This document shows positions 27,270 to 35,069 of a DNA stretch of 46,777 nt, piece after piece. A program made the translations under genes and the position numbers. Every line of letters starts with the position of its first letter. Within the stretch, counting starts at the first letter, position 1. The notes below the pieces were generated by a model, which searched no databases, had not been told where the DNA came from, and worked only from the letters and a program-made list of their open reading frames with translations. This DNA comes from Desulfovibrio sp. (GTDB lineage: Bacteria > Desulfobacterota > Desulfovibrionia > Desulfovibrionales > Desulfovibrionaceae): positions 1-46,777 of the forward strand of contig JAITNF010000062.1 of the NCBI GenBank assembly GCA_031290615.1, written 5' to 3'.

Positions 27270-27484
27270 TCAACAAAACCGGAATGTTACGCAACACTCC
27301 GTTCATATTACATGGAATTGAGACATTTTGGAGCTTTACAAAACGCCGTCTTTAAAAATTTAATGTCGTGAAGCGCAATTTTGAATTTCACCTGAAAGAA
27401 TGTGAATGGCGCTACAATCAACTGTTACCTCAACTTCTCGCCAGCCTTAAACTGATATCTTAATTAATGAGTCCTGAGCCTAGG
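27270..27484 (+). mobile_element. IS1595-like transposase C-terminus with element end
   Basis: The frame reads HGIETFWSFTKRRL, a stop, then KRNFEFHLKECEWRYN, ending at LASLKLIS. The GIExFWxxxKxRLxKFxG...FxLHLKExExRxN pattern is typical of IS1595-type transposases. It is joined directly to the IS5 fragment before it, forming a mosaic. After the stop, 27462-27484 repeats sequence found at 330-352, probably the element end. Confidence 0.6.
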
Positions 27485-27493
27485 TTTTTTATC

Positions 27494-27617
27494 AAAAATT
27501 CTTGAGAGCTTTGCTTTAAGAATGTTTTTTTTGAAAAATATACCGATATATCTAGATGATATTACAAAGATTAGCAGTGCTCTCCTTAAGTTAAAACATT
27601 CTTTATGCAAAACTATC
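27494..27617 (+). repeat. About 120-bp AT-rich dispersed repeat, copy 1
   Basis: This stretch aligns with 30213-30332 in the same orientation with few differences and short indels. Shared blocks include TTTAAGAAT, ACAAAGATTAGCAGTGC and ACATTCTTTATGCAAAACTA. It begins just after the IS1595-like end and lies about 160 bp before glpX. It might be a short non-autonomous mobile repeat or a conserved non-coding element. Confidence 0.75.
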
Positions 27618-27779
27618 AAATTATTTTATGGTCTGCCCCACCTTCAGGGGAAAAATGATTTGACAAACGGCAAAACCGAGAAAAATTTTGACAGACTCTG
27701 TGGATTGAAACCTTGAATCTTGCCACGTAGTAGGATAAAATACTCCGCAAATCAAATTTGTTTTATCAGGGAGTTAATT

Positions 27780-28763
27780 ATGCTTGAAGCACCGGAAAAA
27801 AATCTGGCTCTTGACATTGTCCGCATTACGGAAGCGGCCGCTCTGGCATCCGCCCGGTGGCTCGGCCGCGGGGACAGGGATGCTGGGGACAATGCCGCTG
27901 TGCAAGCTATGCGTATCTGTTTTTCCACCCTGAATATTGACGGTACGGTCATAATCGGTGAAGGGAAGAAAGACAATGCCCCCATGCTCGCCAACGGCGA
28001 AAAAGTGGGCAAGGGCGGAGAGCTTTCCTTGGATGTGGCCGTGGATCCCGTTGAGGGAACAAGTCTGCTGGCCTACGGACGTCCCAACGCCATTTCCGTT
28101 GTGGCGGTATCTCCAAAGGGCAGCATGTTCAATCTCGGCCCGAGTTATTACATGCAGAAGCTTGTAGTCGGCAGTGAAGCCCGCGACGTTATTGACCTTG
28201 ACGCGCCGATCAGCATGAATCTGAAAAATGTAGCCAAAGCGCTCGGCAAAACCGTGCAGGATCTCGTGGTTTTTGTGCTGGACAAGCCGCGCCATAAGCG
28301 CCTGATTGAAGAAATCCGCCAAGCCGGAGCGCGTATCCAGCTTCAGACGGACGGCGATGTCATAGGCGCTCTCATGGCGGTGGATCCTCATTCTGAGGTG
28401 GACATCATGACGGGTACCGGCGGCACCCCAGAAGGCGTCCTTTCCGCTTGCGCCATCAAGGGTCTTGGCGGGCAAATATTGGCACGGCTCGACCCGCAGT
28501 CCTATGTGGAAAAAGAAACCATCAACGAAGCCGGCATTGATTTGCGTGAAGTGCTATCGGTGAACGACCTGATACGCGGTAAAGACTGTTTTTTTGCCGC
28601 CACGGGCATTTCCGGCGGCGACTTTCTGCGCGGTGTGCGCTATAGTTCGCGCTACGCTGTGACGCATTCCCTTGTCCTGCGCGGAAAAACAGGCACCTTG
28701 CGCTATGTGGAATCCTTCCACAATATGGACAGACTGTCCAAATTCAGCGCGGTGCAGTATTAA
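27780..28763 (+). CDS. glpX: Fructose-1,6-bisphosphatase class II (GlpX)
   Basis: A 327-residue enzyme that hydrolyses fructose 1,6-bisphosphate in gluconeogenesis. Family motifs are clear: SARWLGRGD, NIDGTVIIGEGKKDNAPML, the metal-binding VDPVEGTSLLA, and MTGTGGTPEGVLSACAIKG. The length is normal. ATG 27780 was chosen over the longer frame from 27720 because AGGGAG lies about 7 bp upstream and conservation begins at LEAPEKNLAL. It stands alone between mobile-element remnants on both sides and is intact. Confidence 0.95.
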   Translation: MLEAPEKNLALDIVRITEAAALASARWLGRGDRDAGDNAAVQAMRICFSTLNIDGTVIIGEGKKDNAPMLANGEKVGKGGELSLDVAVDPVEGTSLLAYGRPNAISVVAVSPKGSMFNLGPSYYMQKLVVGSEARDVIDLDAPISMNLKNVAKALGKTVQDLVVFVLDKPRHKRLIEEIRQAGARIQLQTDGDVIGALMAVDPHSEVDIMTGTGGTPEGVLSACAIKGLGGQILARLDPQSYVEKETINEAGIDLREVLSVNDLIRGKDCFFAATGISGGDFLRGVRYSSRYAVTHSLVLRGKTGTLRYVESFHNMDRLSKFSAVQY

Positions 28764-29262
28764 ATTAAAACGTACGGGGGTTGACGATACGACCTGTTTT
28801 GCGGCTGTTTTACGCCGTACTTGCGGTCTGTGGCGGTCTGCGCTACGACCGGCAAGACGCAGAAGAAGTCGGAGAAGAAGGGTTCGGTGTACGAAACGCC
28901 GCTTGGCGTCACGAATAAATAACTTACGCGCTTTCTAAAAATTCTACCGCAATTCCGCAACTGGTGCCGGGAAAACAACGATAAGCCGCAGCCCGTAGCA
29001 CTCAACGGAAAGACGAATTTTGCCTATTCAAAACAGGTGGCGGCCTGGGTGAACGGCAAGGGTTGGCAGCCAGATCATTTTTTGCGTTTTGGGACGCATG
29101 GCGACAAATCTTGTCCTTATTGAGGAAGACAACGACCTGTGCGGCGGAGCGCCCGCGGCGATGTGCCACTTGTTCGATGAAGAGGTTGAACTCACGCGCC
29201 CAGCGCATCTGGGATGCATATTGAAAGCCCTAGACAAGAGCAAAGACAAAACGCCGCCGCTT
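28764..29262. other. Degraded stretch without a recognised gene
   Basis: Plus-strand coding-like pieces occur, for example QVAAWVNGKGWQPDHFLRFG around 29035-29095 and MATNLVLIEEDNDLCGGAPA around 29099-29160. They are not in one frame, lack good starts, and I cannot place them in a family. The stretch ends at the terminal repeat of the IS5 derivative. Confidence 0.35.
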
Positions 29263-29650
29263 TAGACAGCGTCGTCAATAGATGTTTACCAAAATGGCAA
29301 CACATCTTGTGCACGCTACTGCCAAGAACGATGCGGTATTTTTGGCATATCCCAGGTCAATGCCATGCCACCACTTCAAACGGAGAAAAACATTTCAGCC
29401 AACTGCCTGAGACGGCGAAGATATTGTCATACACGCGTTGGGGCTTGCTGTTTTTTCGGGGCAAAATCACCTACCCACAATCCCCAGCGCATACCCCCCC
29501 CCACGTTCTTTTCCGTCCAGGGAAATAGGGAAATGCGGCTCTGAAAGCTCCCGGACTTTGTCGAATATGTCATGAGGTCCATGTGCTGAACCATGCAAAA
29601 ACCCTCATGGTTTCCACTCAATTTTCAAACCTGCTGACAGCACTATCTAG
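29263..29650 (-). mobile_element. 388-bp IS5-family deletion derivative with both terminal repeats
   Basis: Both ends are present as imperfect inverted repeats: TAGACAGCGTCGTCAATAG at 29263-29281, and the inverse of CTAGATAGTGCTGTCAGCAG at about 29631-29650. On the minus strand the left half encodes the transposase N-terminus (KVRELSEPHFP, then FPWTEKNVGGG). After a large internal deletion the right half encodes the C-terminus (YAKNTASFLAV, CTRCVAILVNIY, stop), ending at the terminal repeat. Full-length relatives of this group are roughly 800-900 bp. This copy could be moved only by an enzyme supplied elsewhere. Confidence 0.75.
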
Positions 29651-29670
29651 TATGTTGAAAAATCTTTTCA

Positions 29671-29687
29671 GACTCTTTCAAAGAGTC
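29671..29687 (-). terminator. Terminator-like hairpin after the MucR gene
   Basis: GACTCTTT-C-AAAGAGTC is a near-perfect dyad 6 bp past the mucR stop. On the minus strand it is followed by TGAAAAGATTTTTC, a broken T-tract, so it is a plausible but weak intrinsic terminator. Confidence 0.5.
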
Positions 29688-29692
29688 AGTTC

Positions 29693-30121
29693 TCAGACTT
29701 CTTTTATTTTTTTGGACTTCACGGCGGTTTTATTTTGAGAACGCTTTTCCCAAAGGCGCATATCCAGCATTTTCTTTTTACGCATGCGTTGCAGTAATTT
29801 TGCAACAAGGGCTGTTTTCGGCTTCAGACCGTATTTTTCCTTGTATTCCTCGGGAGACAAACTATGAGTCGCCAAATGCCGCGACGAAAGAATTTTGAAC
29901 ACGCTACCACATACAAGGCAGGTAATTGACTTTTCCTTGATGCTGTTCTTGGCTGTAGCGGAATCTATCTGGGGTTCATCCGCCACTTCCTCGCTGCCCC
30001 CAATACTGCGAAGGCTCGTCGCCAAAGTTTTTACCATTGACGAAATTTCATCCTCAGTCATTGCGCGTACTGATGCCTGCGCTTTTACAATCTGCAGCGC
30101 TTCCACCAAATAATCATCCAT
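29693..30121 (-). CDS. MucR/Ros-family transcriptional regulator
   Basis: A 142-residue DNA-binding protein. The C2H2-like Ros/MucR zinc-finger region lies at about residues 68-90 (CLVCGSVFKILSSRHLATH), followed by LSPEEYKEKYGLKP and a very basic C-terminal tail with repeated Lys/Arg. Family members regulate surface-polysaccharide, virulence or phase-related genes, and in some bacteria act as nucleoid-associated silencers of AT-rich DNA. GGAGGCGATGG precedes the ATG. The gene stands alone between the IS5 derivative and an AT-rich repeat and looks intact. Its targets here are unknown. Confidence 0.93.
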   Translation of the reverse strand: MDDYLVEALQIVKAQASVRAMTEDEISSMVKTLATSLRSIGGSEEVADEPQIDSATAKNSIKEKSITCLVCGSVFKILSSRHLATHSLSPEEYKEKYGLKPKTALVAKLLQRMRKKKMLDMRLWEKRSQNKTAVKSKKIKEV

Positions 30122-30212
30122 ACCATCGCCTCCAAAAAAATATTTTGGAATTACAAAGTACCAACTCCTATATTAGCCAATCGACAGATTTTTTTCAAGC
30201 ACAAATACACAT

Positions 30213-30332
30213 AAAAATTGAGAGTTTTTTATTTAAGAATATTTTTTTGAAAAAATATACCTATATATAGCTAAAAATACAAAGATTAGCAGTGCCGTCA
30301 TCAGGTAAAAACATTCTTTATGCAAAACTATC
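30213..30332 (+). repeat. About 120-bp AT-rich dispersed repeat, copy 2
   Basis: Second copy of the repeat at 27494-27617, same orientation, with the shared blocks ACAAAGATTAGCAGTGC and ACATTCTTTATGCAAAACTA. It ends about 145 bp before the PNPOx-like gene. Sequence on both sides of the two copies is unrelated, which marks the repeat boundaries. Confidence 0.75.
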
Positions 30333-30476
30333 TTGTTTTTTCTTCTTCGTACTTGAAAGAAAGGAGAACTTGCGACATAATGTTTTCAACCTCGTTGGTA
30401 ATAGTTCGTTTGTACAAATTCATTTTATCAGTTTGTTTTTACAAACAGAACGATTTTTTTCATGGTGAATCAAAGT

Positions 30477-30890
30477 ATGCGTAGAAAAGAACGCGAAACG
30501 ACAGATCCTACCTTCATGCAAGGTGTGCTGGCCGACGCCAGGGAAATGTTCCTCGCACTCAACTATATTGCGCGCCGTCACCATTGCGCGATGGATACGC
30601 GCGTGGGGTTTTTCACCGCCGTAGACATTGCCTGGGACGGCACAACCACCCTCTACCGTAGTGTATGCGGCACGAGCAGGGCCAAAATAACGGACGACGC
30701 GACCCTCAAAAACGAAGTGCTCAAGGTGATTGACGAGCGTTTTCAAGCTTCGTGCCGCTTTCCCGTTCCCGAGGAAAGACTGGAGGAGGCCACTGTTGTG
30801 CGTGTGGAGATCGATTCCCTTACGGGCAAATATTCCCGGCGTGGCGAAGGACCCAACTCGGCAATCTCAAGCGTCAAGTGCGATAAATGA
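30477..30890 (+). CDS. Pyridoxamine 5'-phosphate oxidase-like flavin protein, shortened
   Basis: A 137-residue protein beginning MRRKERETTDPTF, the usual start of the small NimA-like PNPOx flavin-binding family; an alternative ATG lies 5 codons upstream at 30462. The C-terminal half is typical: YRSVCGTSRAKITDD, then RVEIDSLTGKYSRRG at the end. Between LALN (about residue 31) and YIARRHHCAM the family normally has some 30-40 residues of beta-barrel (PYVVPxNFGY...), which are missing here in frame. The flavin pocket is therefore likely damaged, and the gene may be non-functional despite its open frame. It is followed after 1 bp by the shikimate kinase gene. Confidence 0.65.
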   Translation: MRRKERETTDPTFMQGVLADAREMFLALNYIARRHHCAMDTRVGFFTAVDIAWDGTTTLYRSVCGTSRAKITDDATLKNEVLKVIDERFQASCRFPVPEERLEEATVVRVEIDSLTGKYSRRGEGPNSAISSVKCDK

Positions 30891-30891
30891 A

Positions 30892-31410
30892 ATGACAATC
30901 TTTCTCGTCGGTCCGCGCGCTTGCGGCAAAAGCACCATCGGAGAGCTTCTGGCCCGCCGACTAGGTCTGCCCTTCGAAGACATAGACGCATATCTGCGGA
31001 GGAGCCTCGGAATGACTGTGGCGCAAATGGTGGCGACCGCCGGCTGGGAATATTTCAGGAACTGTGAAAATGACGCCCTACGCGAGACGGCGGAGCTTCT
31101 TGCTGACGGTGGGGTGATAGCCACGGGCGGGGGTATGGTGCTCAGGGCGGAAAACCGGACCTTCATGCGCGCCGCGGGCAGGGTATTTTTTCTCTTTGCC
31201 CCAGCGGAGTTGCTTGCCGCGCGCTTGGCGGCAGACCCGCAAAGCGATCTGCGGCCGCCACTAGCCGACGAAGCGGCCACAGATTCGTCCGCACGGGAGA
31301 CCCTGTACAGGGAGGCGGCACACCATACACTGGATGCCGTCTGTCAGCCGGAAAAAATTTGCCGGAAAATTTCAAGTATTATATCGAATTACAATAAGTT
31401 ACAGCCTTAG
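30892..31410 (+). CDS. aroK: Shikimate kinase
   Basis: A 172-residue P-loop kinase that phosphorylates shikimate at O3 in aromatic amino-acid synthesis. The Walker A motif is GPRACGKST near residue 8. FEDIDAYLRR, AGWEYFRNCE, the shikimate-binding TGGGMVL and the lid-region RPPL are present. ATG 30892 lies one base after the preceding stop, so translation is probably coupled; the longer frame from 30730 overlaps the upstream gene. In the broken-gene context its intact state suggests the pathway is retained. AroL and AroK cannot be told apart here. Confidence 0.9.
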   Translation: MTIFLVGPRACGKSTIGELLARRLGLPFEDIDAYLRRSLGMTVAQMVATAGWEYFRNCENDALRETAELLADGGVIATGGGMVLRAENRTFMRAAGRVFFLFAPAELLAARLAADPQSDLRPPLADEAATDSSARETLYREAAHHTLDAVCQPEKICRKISSIISNYNKLQP

Positions 31411-31424
31411 ATAAAAAATATGAA

Positions 31425-31625
31425 AGTTTTCATTTATAGACAGATAAAGCTATAGTCCACATTTTTTAAAAATCTGAAGCATTGTTAAAGCGTGCCAAAT
31501 CCGTAACGTAGCTTCAACAACCTTGTCTGATTTGGAGACAACCTTTGCTCGCCGGGTAATTCTGGTCAAATGATGGCAGATATCGCTGTTGTCTCTTTCA
31601 ATACAATGCTCCGGTTAGATGTATT
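31425..31625 (-). mobile_element. IS1-like transposase C-terminus and right end
   Basis: A minus-strand frame reads CIERDNSDICHHLTRITRRA then KVVSKSDKVVEATLRIWHAL. This is the C-terminal part of IS1-like transposases (RIERxNxxxRHxLARxxRRTKVVSxS). The end at about 31420-31474 is shared with 18380-18440 and 13681-13730. It is the missing half of the kind of element seen at 18398-18860. Confidence 0.6.
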
Positions 31626-31855
31626 TTTGAGTTGAGTCACTTTGGTCCATACCTCAGTCCGGCGGCAAGTCGCGCTATGGAGCTTCTGTCCGCAAGATCC
31701 GGAACACTGCGTTGACTCCACACGTTCCTTAAGCTCTCGGATTTTATAGGGGATGTCATGAAATCTATGTGCTGATACCATGCAAAAAACCTTGTGATTA
31801 AGGAAGAGTACATGCTTATCACTCAATTCTCAAACCTGTTAGCGACACTGTTTAC
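31626..31855 (-). mobile_element. IS5-family remnant: left end and transposase N-terminus
   Basis: The terminal repeat TAAACAGTGTCGCTAACAGG (inverse strand, about 31836-31855) leads into the same N-terminal frame as at 13734: HDIPYKIRELKERV, then a shifted FRILRTEAP-like piece. The PGRKGTWGG block is lost. It is fused directly to the IS1-like tail at 31425-31625. Confidence 0.65.
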
Positions 31856-31886
31856 GGAAAAAAACAGCGGCTGGATTCACGGCCCC

Positions 31887-31914
31887 TTGACGTTGGCGGG
31901 ATTTGTCGTATCTT
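31887..31914 (+). promoter_or_regulatory. Promoter of topA
   Basis: TTGACG at 31887-31892 and TATCTT at 31909-31914 are spaced by 16 bp, about 33 bp before the topA start. Confidence 0.45.
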
Positions 31915-31947
31915 GCCCCTGCAACATTATTTACACAGGAAACATGC

Positions 31948-34233
31948 ATGGGCAAAAATCTTATTATCGTGGAATCCCCTGCCAAGGTTAAGACCATTAA
32001 AAAATTTCTTGGCCCGCAGTATGCTGTGCACGCCAGTGTAGGCCATGTGCGCGATCTGCCCTCCAACACGCTGGGGGTGGACGAAAGCAATGATTTTGCG
32101 CCGCAGTATCAAGTGATTGACAATAAAAAAAAGGTGGTCTCGGAGCTGCGTGCAGCAGCAGCCAAGGCAGAAACAGTCTTTCTGGCACCTGACCCGGATC
32201 GCGAGGGGGAGGCCATTGCCTGGCATGTGGCGGAGCTCATCCGCGACAAGGCAAAAAACATCAAGCGCATCCAGTTTAACGAGATCACAGCTAGGGCTGT
32301 CCTCGAGGCGCTGGAGAGTCCACGCGAACTCAACGCAAGCCTTTTTGATGCCCAACAGGCACGACGCGTGCTGGATCGGCTGGTGGGATACAAAATTTCC
32401 CCCCTTCTCTGGAAAACCGTCAAGCGGGGCACTTCTGCGGGACGGGTGCAATCCGTAGCGCTCAAACTGGTTGTAGAGCGCGAGATGAAGCGCGAAACCT
32501 TTGTGCCTGAAGAATACTGGCTTAACAAAGTCCATCTTTCCGCCGCCGTCTTGCCACCCTTTGTGGCGGATCTCGTCAAAATCAGGGGGAAAAAAGCCCG
32601 TGTGGCCAATGCGGAGGAAGCCACCGCCCTGGAAAGCTCTATAAAGGGCGTGCTTTTTCAGGTGAGCGCCGTGGAGGAAAAAGAGCGTCGGCGCGCACCG
32701 CAGCCGCCGTTCATCACGTCCTCCCTCCAGCAGGCGGCCAACCAGCGTCTCAACTATTCCACCAAACGCACCATGAACATCACCCAGCGTCTCTACGAAG
32801 GGGTGGAACTGGGCGAGTTGGGGCTCACCGCCCTCATAACCTACATGCGTACGGACTCCACCCGAATAGCGACGGAAGCGCAAAGCGCGGCCTGTGATTT
32901 TATCGCCAGCCGTTTCGGGCAGGACTATCTGCCTCCCAAACCCCACATTTACAAATCCAAGACCGGGGCGCAGGACGCGCACGAGGCCATCCGTCCCGTG
33001 GACGTGACCATTGTTCCTGATGAAACAAAGGCCTTTCTGCCGCCGGACCAATATGCCGTCTACAGACTCGTATGGTCACGATTCGTGGCTTCCCAAATGG
33101 CCGCCGCGCGTTTTCATGACACCACGTCTCGCATTATCTGCGGCGAAAGCGAGTGGAAAGCCAAAGGGGAACGCCTGCTTTTTCCGGGTTTTCTCGCGGT
33201 GATGCCCGCTGGTAGGGAAGAAACGACTGCGGAATTGCCACCCCTCGCGGCCGGACAGATACTCACTCTCGACAAGCTGGAGCAGACGCAGAAATTAACC
33301 CAGCCACCAGCGCGCTATACGGAGGCTAGCCTTGTACGGGAATTGGAAGAGCGCGGCATCGGCCGTCCTTCCACCTACGCGGCCATAATTTCCACCCTAC
33401 AGGATCGCGAATACGCCTGCATTGATGAAAAATACCTTGTGCCCACAGATTTGGGTCGTATTGTCTGCCGCCAGCTTTCGGAACATTTCGTCCGCCTGAT
33501 GGATGTTGGCTTCACCGCCCAGATGGAGGAGAATCTTGACAAGGTGGCGGAAGGTAGCCAGCAGCGGGTGGATCTTCTTCGTTCTTTCGCGGCGGAGTTC
33601 AATCCGAACCTCAATGCGGCCGCCGAAAACATGCGGAGCGTCAAGGGCGGGGTTGACGCGAATCTGCCCTGTCCGTTGTGCGGCAAGTCTCTTGTGATAA
33701 AATTCGGTAAGGCCGGAGATTTTCTGGCCTGTTCCGGCTATCCCGAATGCCGCTATACCAGCAACTTCATGCGGGACGAAAACGGAGACGTGAAAGCCAT
33801 GACCCCGAAAAGACAAGAATTGACAAAGGTTGGCGTGTGCCCCGAATGCGGCAAGGATCTTGTGGTCAAGAAGTCACGCATGGGCAGCCGTTTCATCGCA
33901 TGTACGGGATATCCCGACTGCCGGCGTGCCGCGCCTCTTTCCACTGGCGTGGACTGTCCGCGTTGCGGCGATGGAGAACTGGTGGAAAAAAGCACCAGAC
34001 GCGGCAAAATTTTTTACTCGTGCAACCAGTACCCCAAGTGTGACTTTGCCACATGGGACAAGCCTGTGCCTGGAGTCTGTCCGCAGTGCGATTCGCTCTA
34101 TCTGGTGGAGAAAGCGCGTAGAGACGGGGTAAAAATCGTCTGTCCCACAAAATGGTGCGGATATGTTCAGGAGCATGTCGCGGGGCTGGCTATTCCGCCG
34201 CAAGCTGTATGCGCGCAAACCCCGTCACTGTGA
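31948..34233 (+). CDS. topA: DNA topoisomerase I
   Basis: A 761-residue type IA topoisomerase that relaxes negative supercoils. The Toprim domain starts at MGKNLIIVESPAKVKTIKKF and holds the metal-binding DPDREGEAIAWH. The active-site tyrosine lies in ITYMRTDSTRIA near residue 305. Four C-terminal zinc ribbons with paired cysteines begin near residues 575, 630, 670 and 710 (CPLCGKSL, CPECGKDL, CPRCGDGE, CPQCDSLY). Of two adjacent ATGs (31944, 31948) only the second is in frame; AGGA precedes it. The 3' end overlaps the convergent tsf gene by 44 bp. Confidence 0.96.
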   Translation: MGKNLIIVESPAKVKTIKKFLGPQYAVHASVGHVRDLPSNTLGVDESNDFAPQYQVIDNKKKVVSELRAAAAKAETVFLAPDPDREGEAIAWHVAELIRDKAKNIKRIQFNEITARAVLEALESPRELNASLFDAQQARRVLDRLVGYKISPLLWKTVKRGTSAGRVQSVALKLVVEREMKRETFVPEEYWLNKVHLSAAVLPPFVADLVKIRGKKARVANAEEATALESSIKGVLFQVSAVEEKERRRAPQPPFITSSLQQAANQRLNYSTKRTMNITQRLYEGVELGELGLTALITYMRTDSTRIATEAQSAACDFIASRFGQDYLPPKPHIYKSKTGAQDAHEAIRPVDVTIVPDETKAFLPPDQYAVYRLVWSRFVASQMAAARFHDTTSRIICGESEWKAKGERLLFPGFLAVMPAGREETTAELPPLAAGQILTLDKLEQTQKLTQPPARYTEASLVRELEERGIGRPSTYAAIISTLQDREYACIDEKYLVPTDLGRIVCRQLSEHFVRLMDVGFTAQMEENLDKVAEGSQQRVDLLRSFAAEFNPNLNAAAENMRSVKGGVDANLPCPLCGKSLVIKFGKAGDFLACSGYPECRYTSNFMRDENGDVKAMTPKRQELTKVGVCPECGKDLVVKKSRMGSRFIACTGYPDCRRAAPLSTGVDCPRCGDGELVEKSTRRGKIFYSCNQYPKCDFATWDKPVPGVCPQCDSLYLVEKARRDGVKIVCPTKWCGYVQEHVAGLAIPPQAVCAQTPSL

Positions 34234-35047
34234 CGGCGTCACCGACAGCCTTGACCGTTTCGCGCACGATATCGCTCACGCTTTTTTTGTCGTCACGTAT
34301 GAAGGGCTGCTCCAGCAGACAGACTTTTTTCTGGAATTTCTTCACGGCGCCGTCGGCGATCTTGTCCACAATGGCGTCGGGCTTGCCTTCTTCAATGGCC
34401 TTCTGGCGATAAATCTCGCGCTCGCGCGCCACGGCCGCCGAGTCAAGGCCGGCGGCGTCCAGCGACATGGGGCTGGCGGCAGCCACCTGCATGGCAAGAT
34501 TTTTGGCCAGTTCCTGAACCTCGGCCCTGTCAGCATTTTCAGCCTTACCTACGGCAAGATACACAAGAACGCCGATCTTGCGGTTGGAGTGAATATAGGA
34601 ACCCACAAGGTCGTTTTCCGTCCGGATGGAGTGGCGGACAAATTTGCCGAGCTGTATGTTTTCGCCCACAGCGGCGATAAGCTGGGTCAGCTCACAACCC
34701 ACAAGTGCCTCCAAGGCGGCGTGGTCAGCTGGATTGCTGTTGAGCACCGTCTGCGCCACGCGATTCGCCATGGCTTGGAACTGGTCACTGCGTGCCACGA
34801 AATCCGTTTCGCACAAAAACGCGGACAGAGCAGTGTGCTTGCCGTCAGCGCTTGTCGCCATGACCACAAGCCCCTCAGAAGTGGAGCGACCGGATTTTTT
34901 GGTGGCCTTGGCCATGCCTTTCTGGCGTAGCCAATCCACAGCCTTTTCCATGTCGCCCCCGACTTCCACAAGGGCTTTTTTGCAGTCCATCATGCCTGAG
35001 CCGGTTTTTTCGCGCAATTCCTTAACTGTCTGAGCGGTGATTGTCAT
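34190..35047 (-). CDS. tsf: Translation elongation factor Ts
   Basis: A 285-residue nucleotide-exchange factor for EF-Tu. The N-terminal UBA-like domain (VKELREKTGSGMMDCKKALV) and the conserved CETDFVARSDQF near residue 80 are present, followed by the two-subdomain core. Length is normal. It is the second gene of the rpsB-tsf operon, 22 bp after rpsB, with AGGAAAG just before its ATG. Its last 44 bp lie within the 3' end of topA on the opposite strand, so no separate terminator fits between them. Confidence 0.97.
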   Translation of the reverse strand: MTITAQTVKELREKTGSGMMDCKKALVEVGGDMEKAVDWLRQKGMAKATKKSGRSTSEGLVVMATSADGKHTALSAFLCETDFVARSDQFQAMANRVAQTVLNSNPADHAALEALVGCELTQLIAAVGENIQLGKFVRHSIRTENDLVGSYIHSNRKIGVLVYLAVGKAENADRAEVQELAKNLAMQVAAASPMSLDAAGLDSAAVAREREIYRQKAIEEGKPDAIVDKIADGAVKKFQKKVCLLEQPFIRDDKKSVSDIVRETVKAVGDAVTVTGFARIQLAAE

Positions 35048-35069
35048 TCTAAGCTTTCCTCCACGGGAG

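Noticed and set aside
31927-33051. 374-codon open frame antisense to topA
   Set aside because: Shadow of topA; no recognisable protein features.
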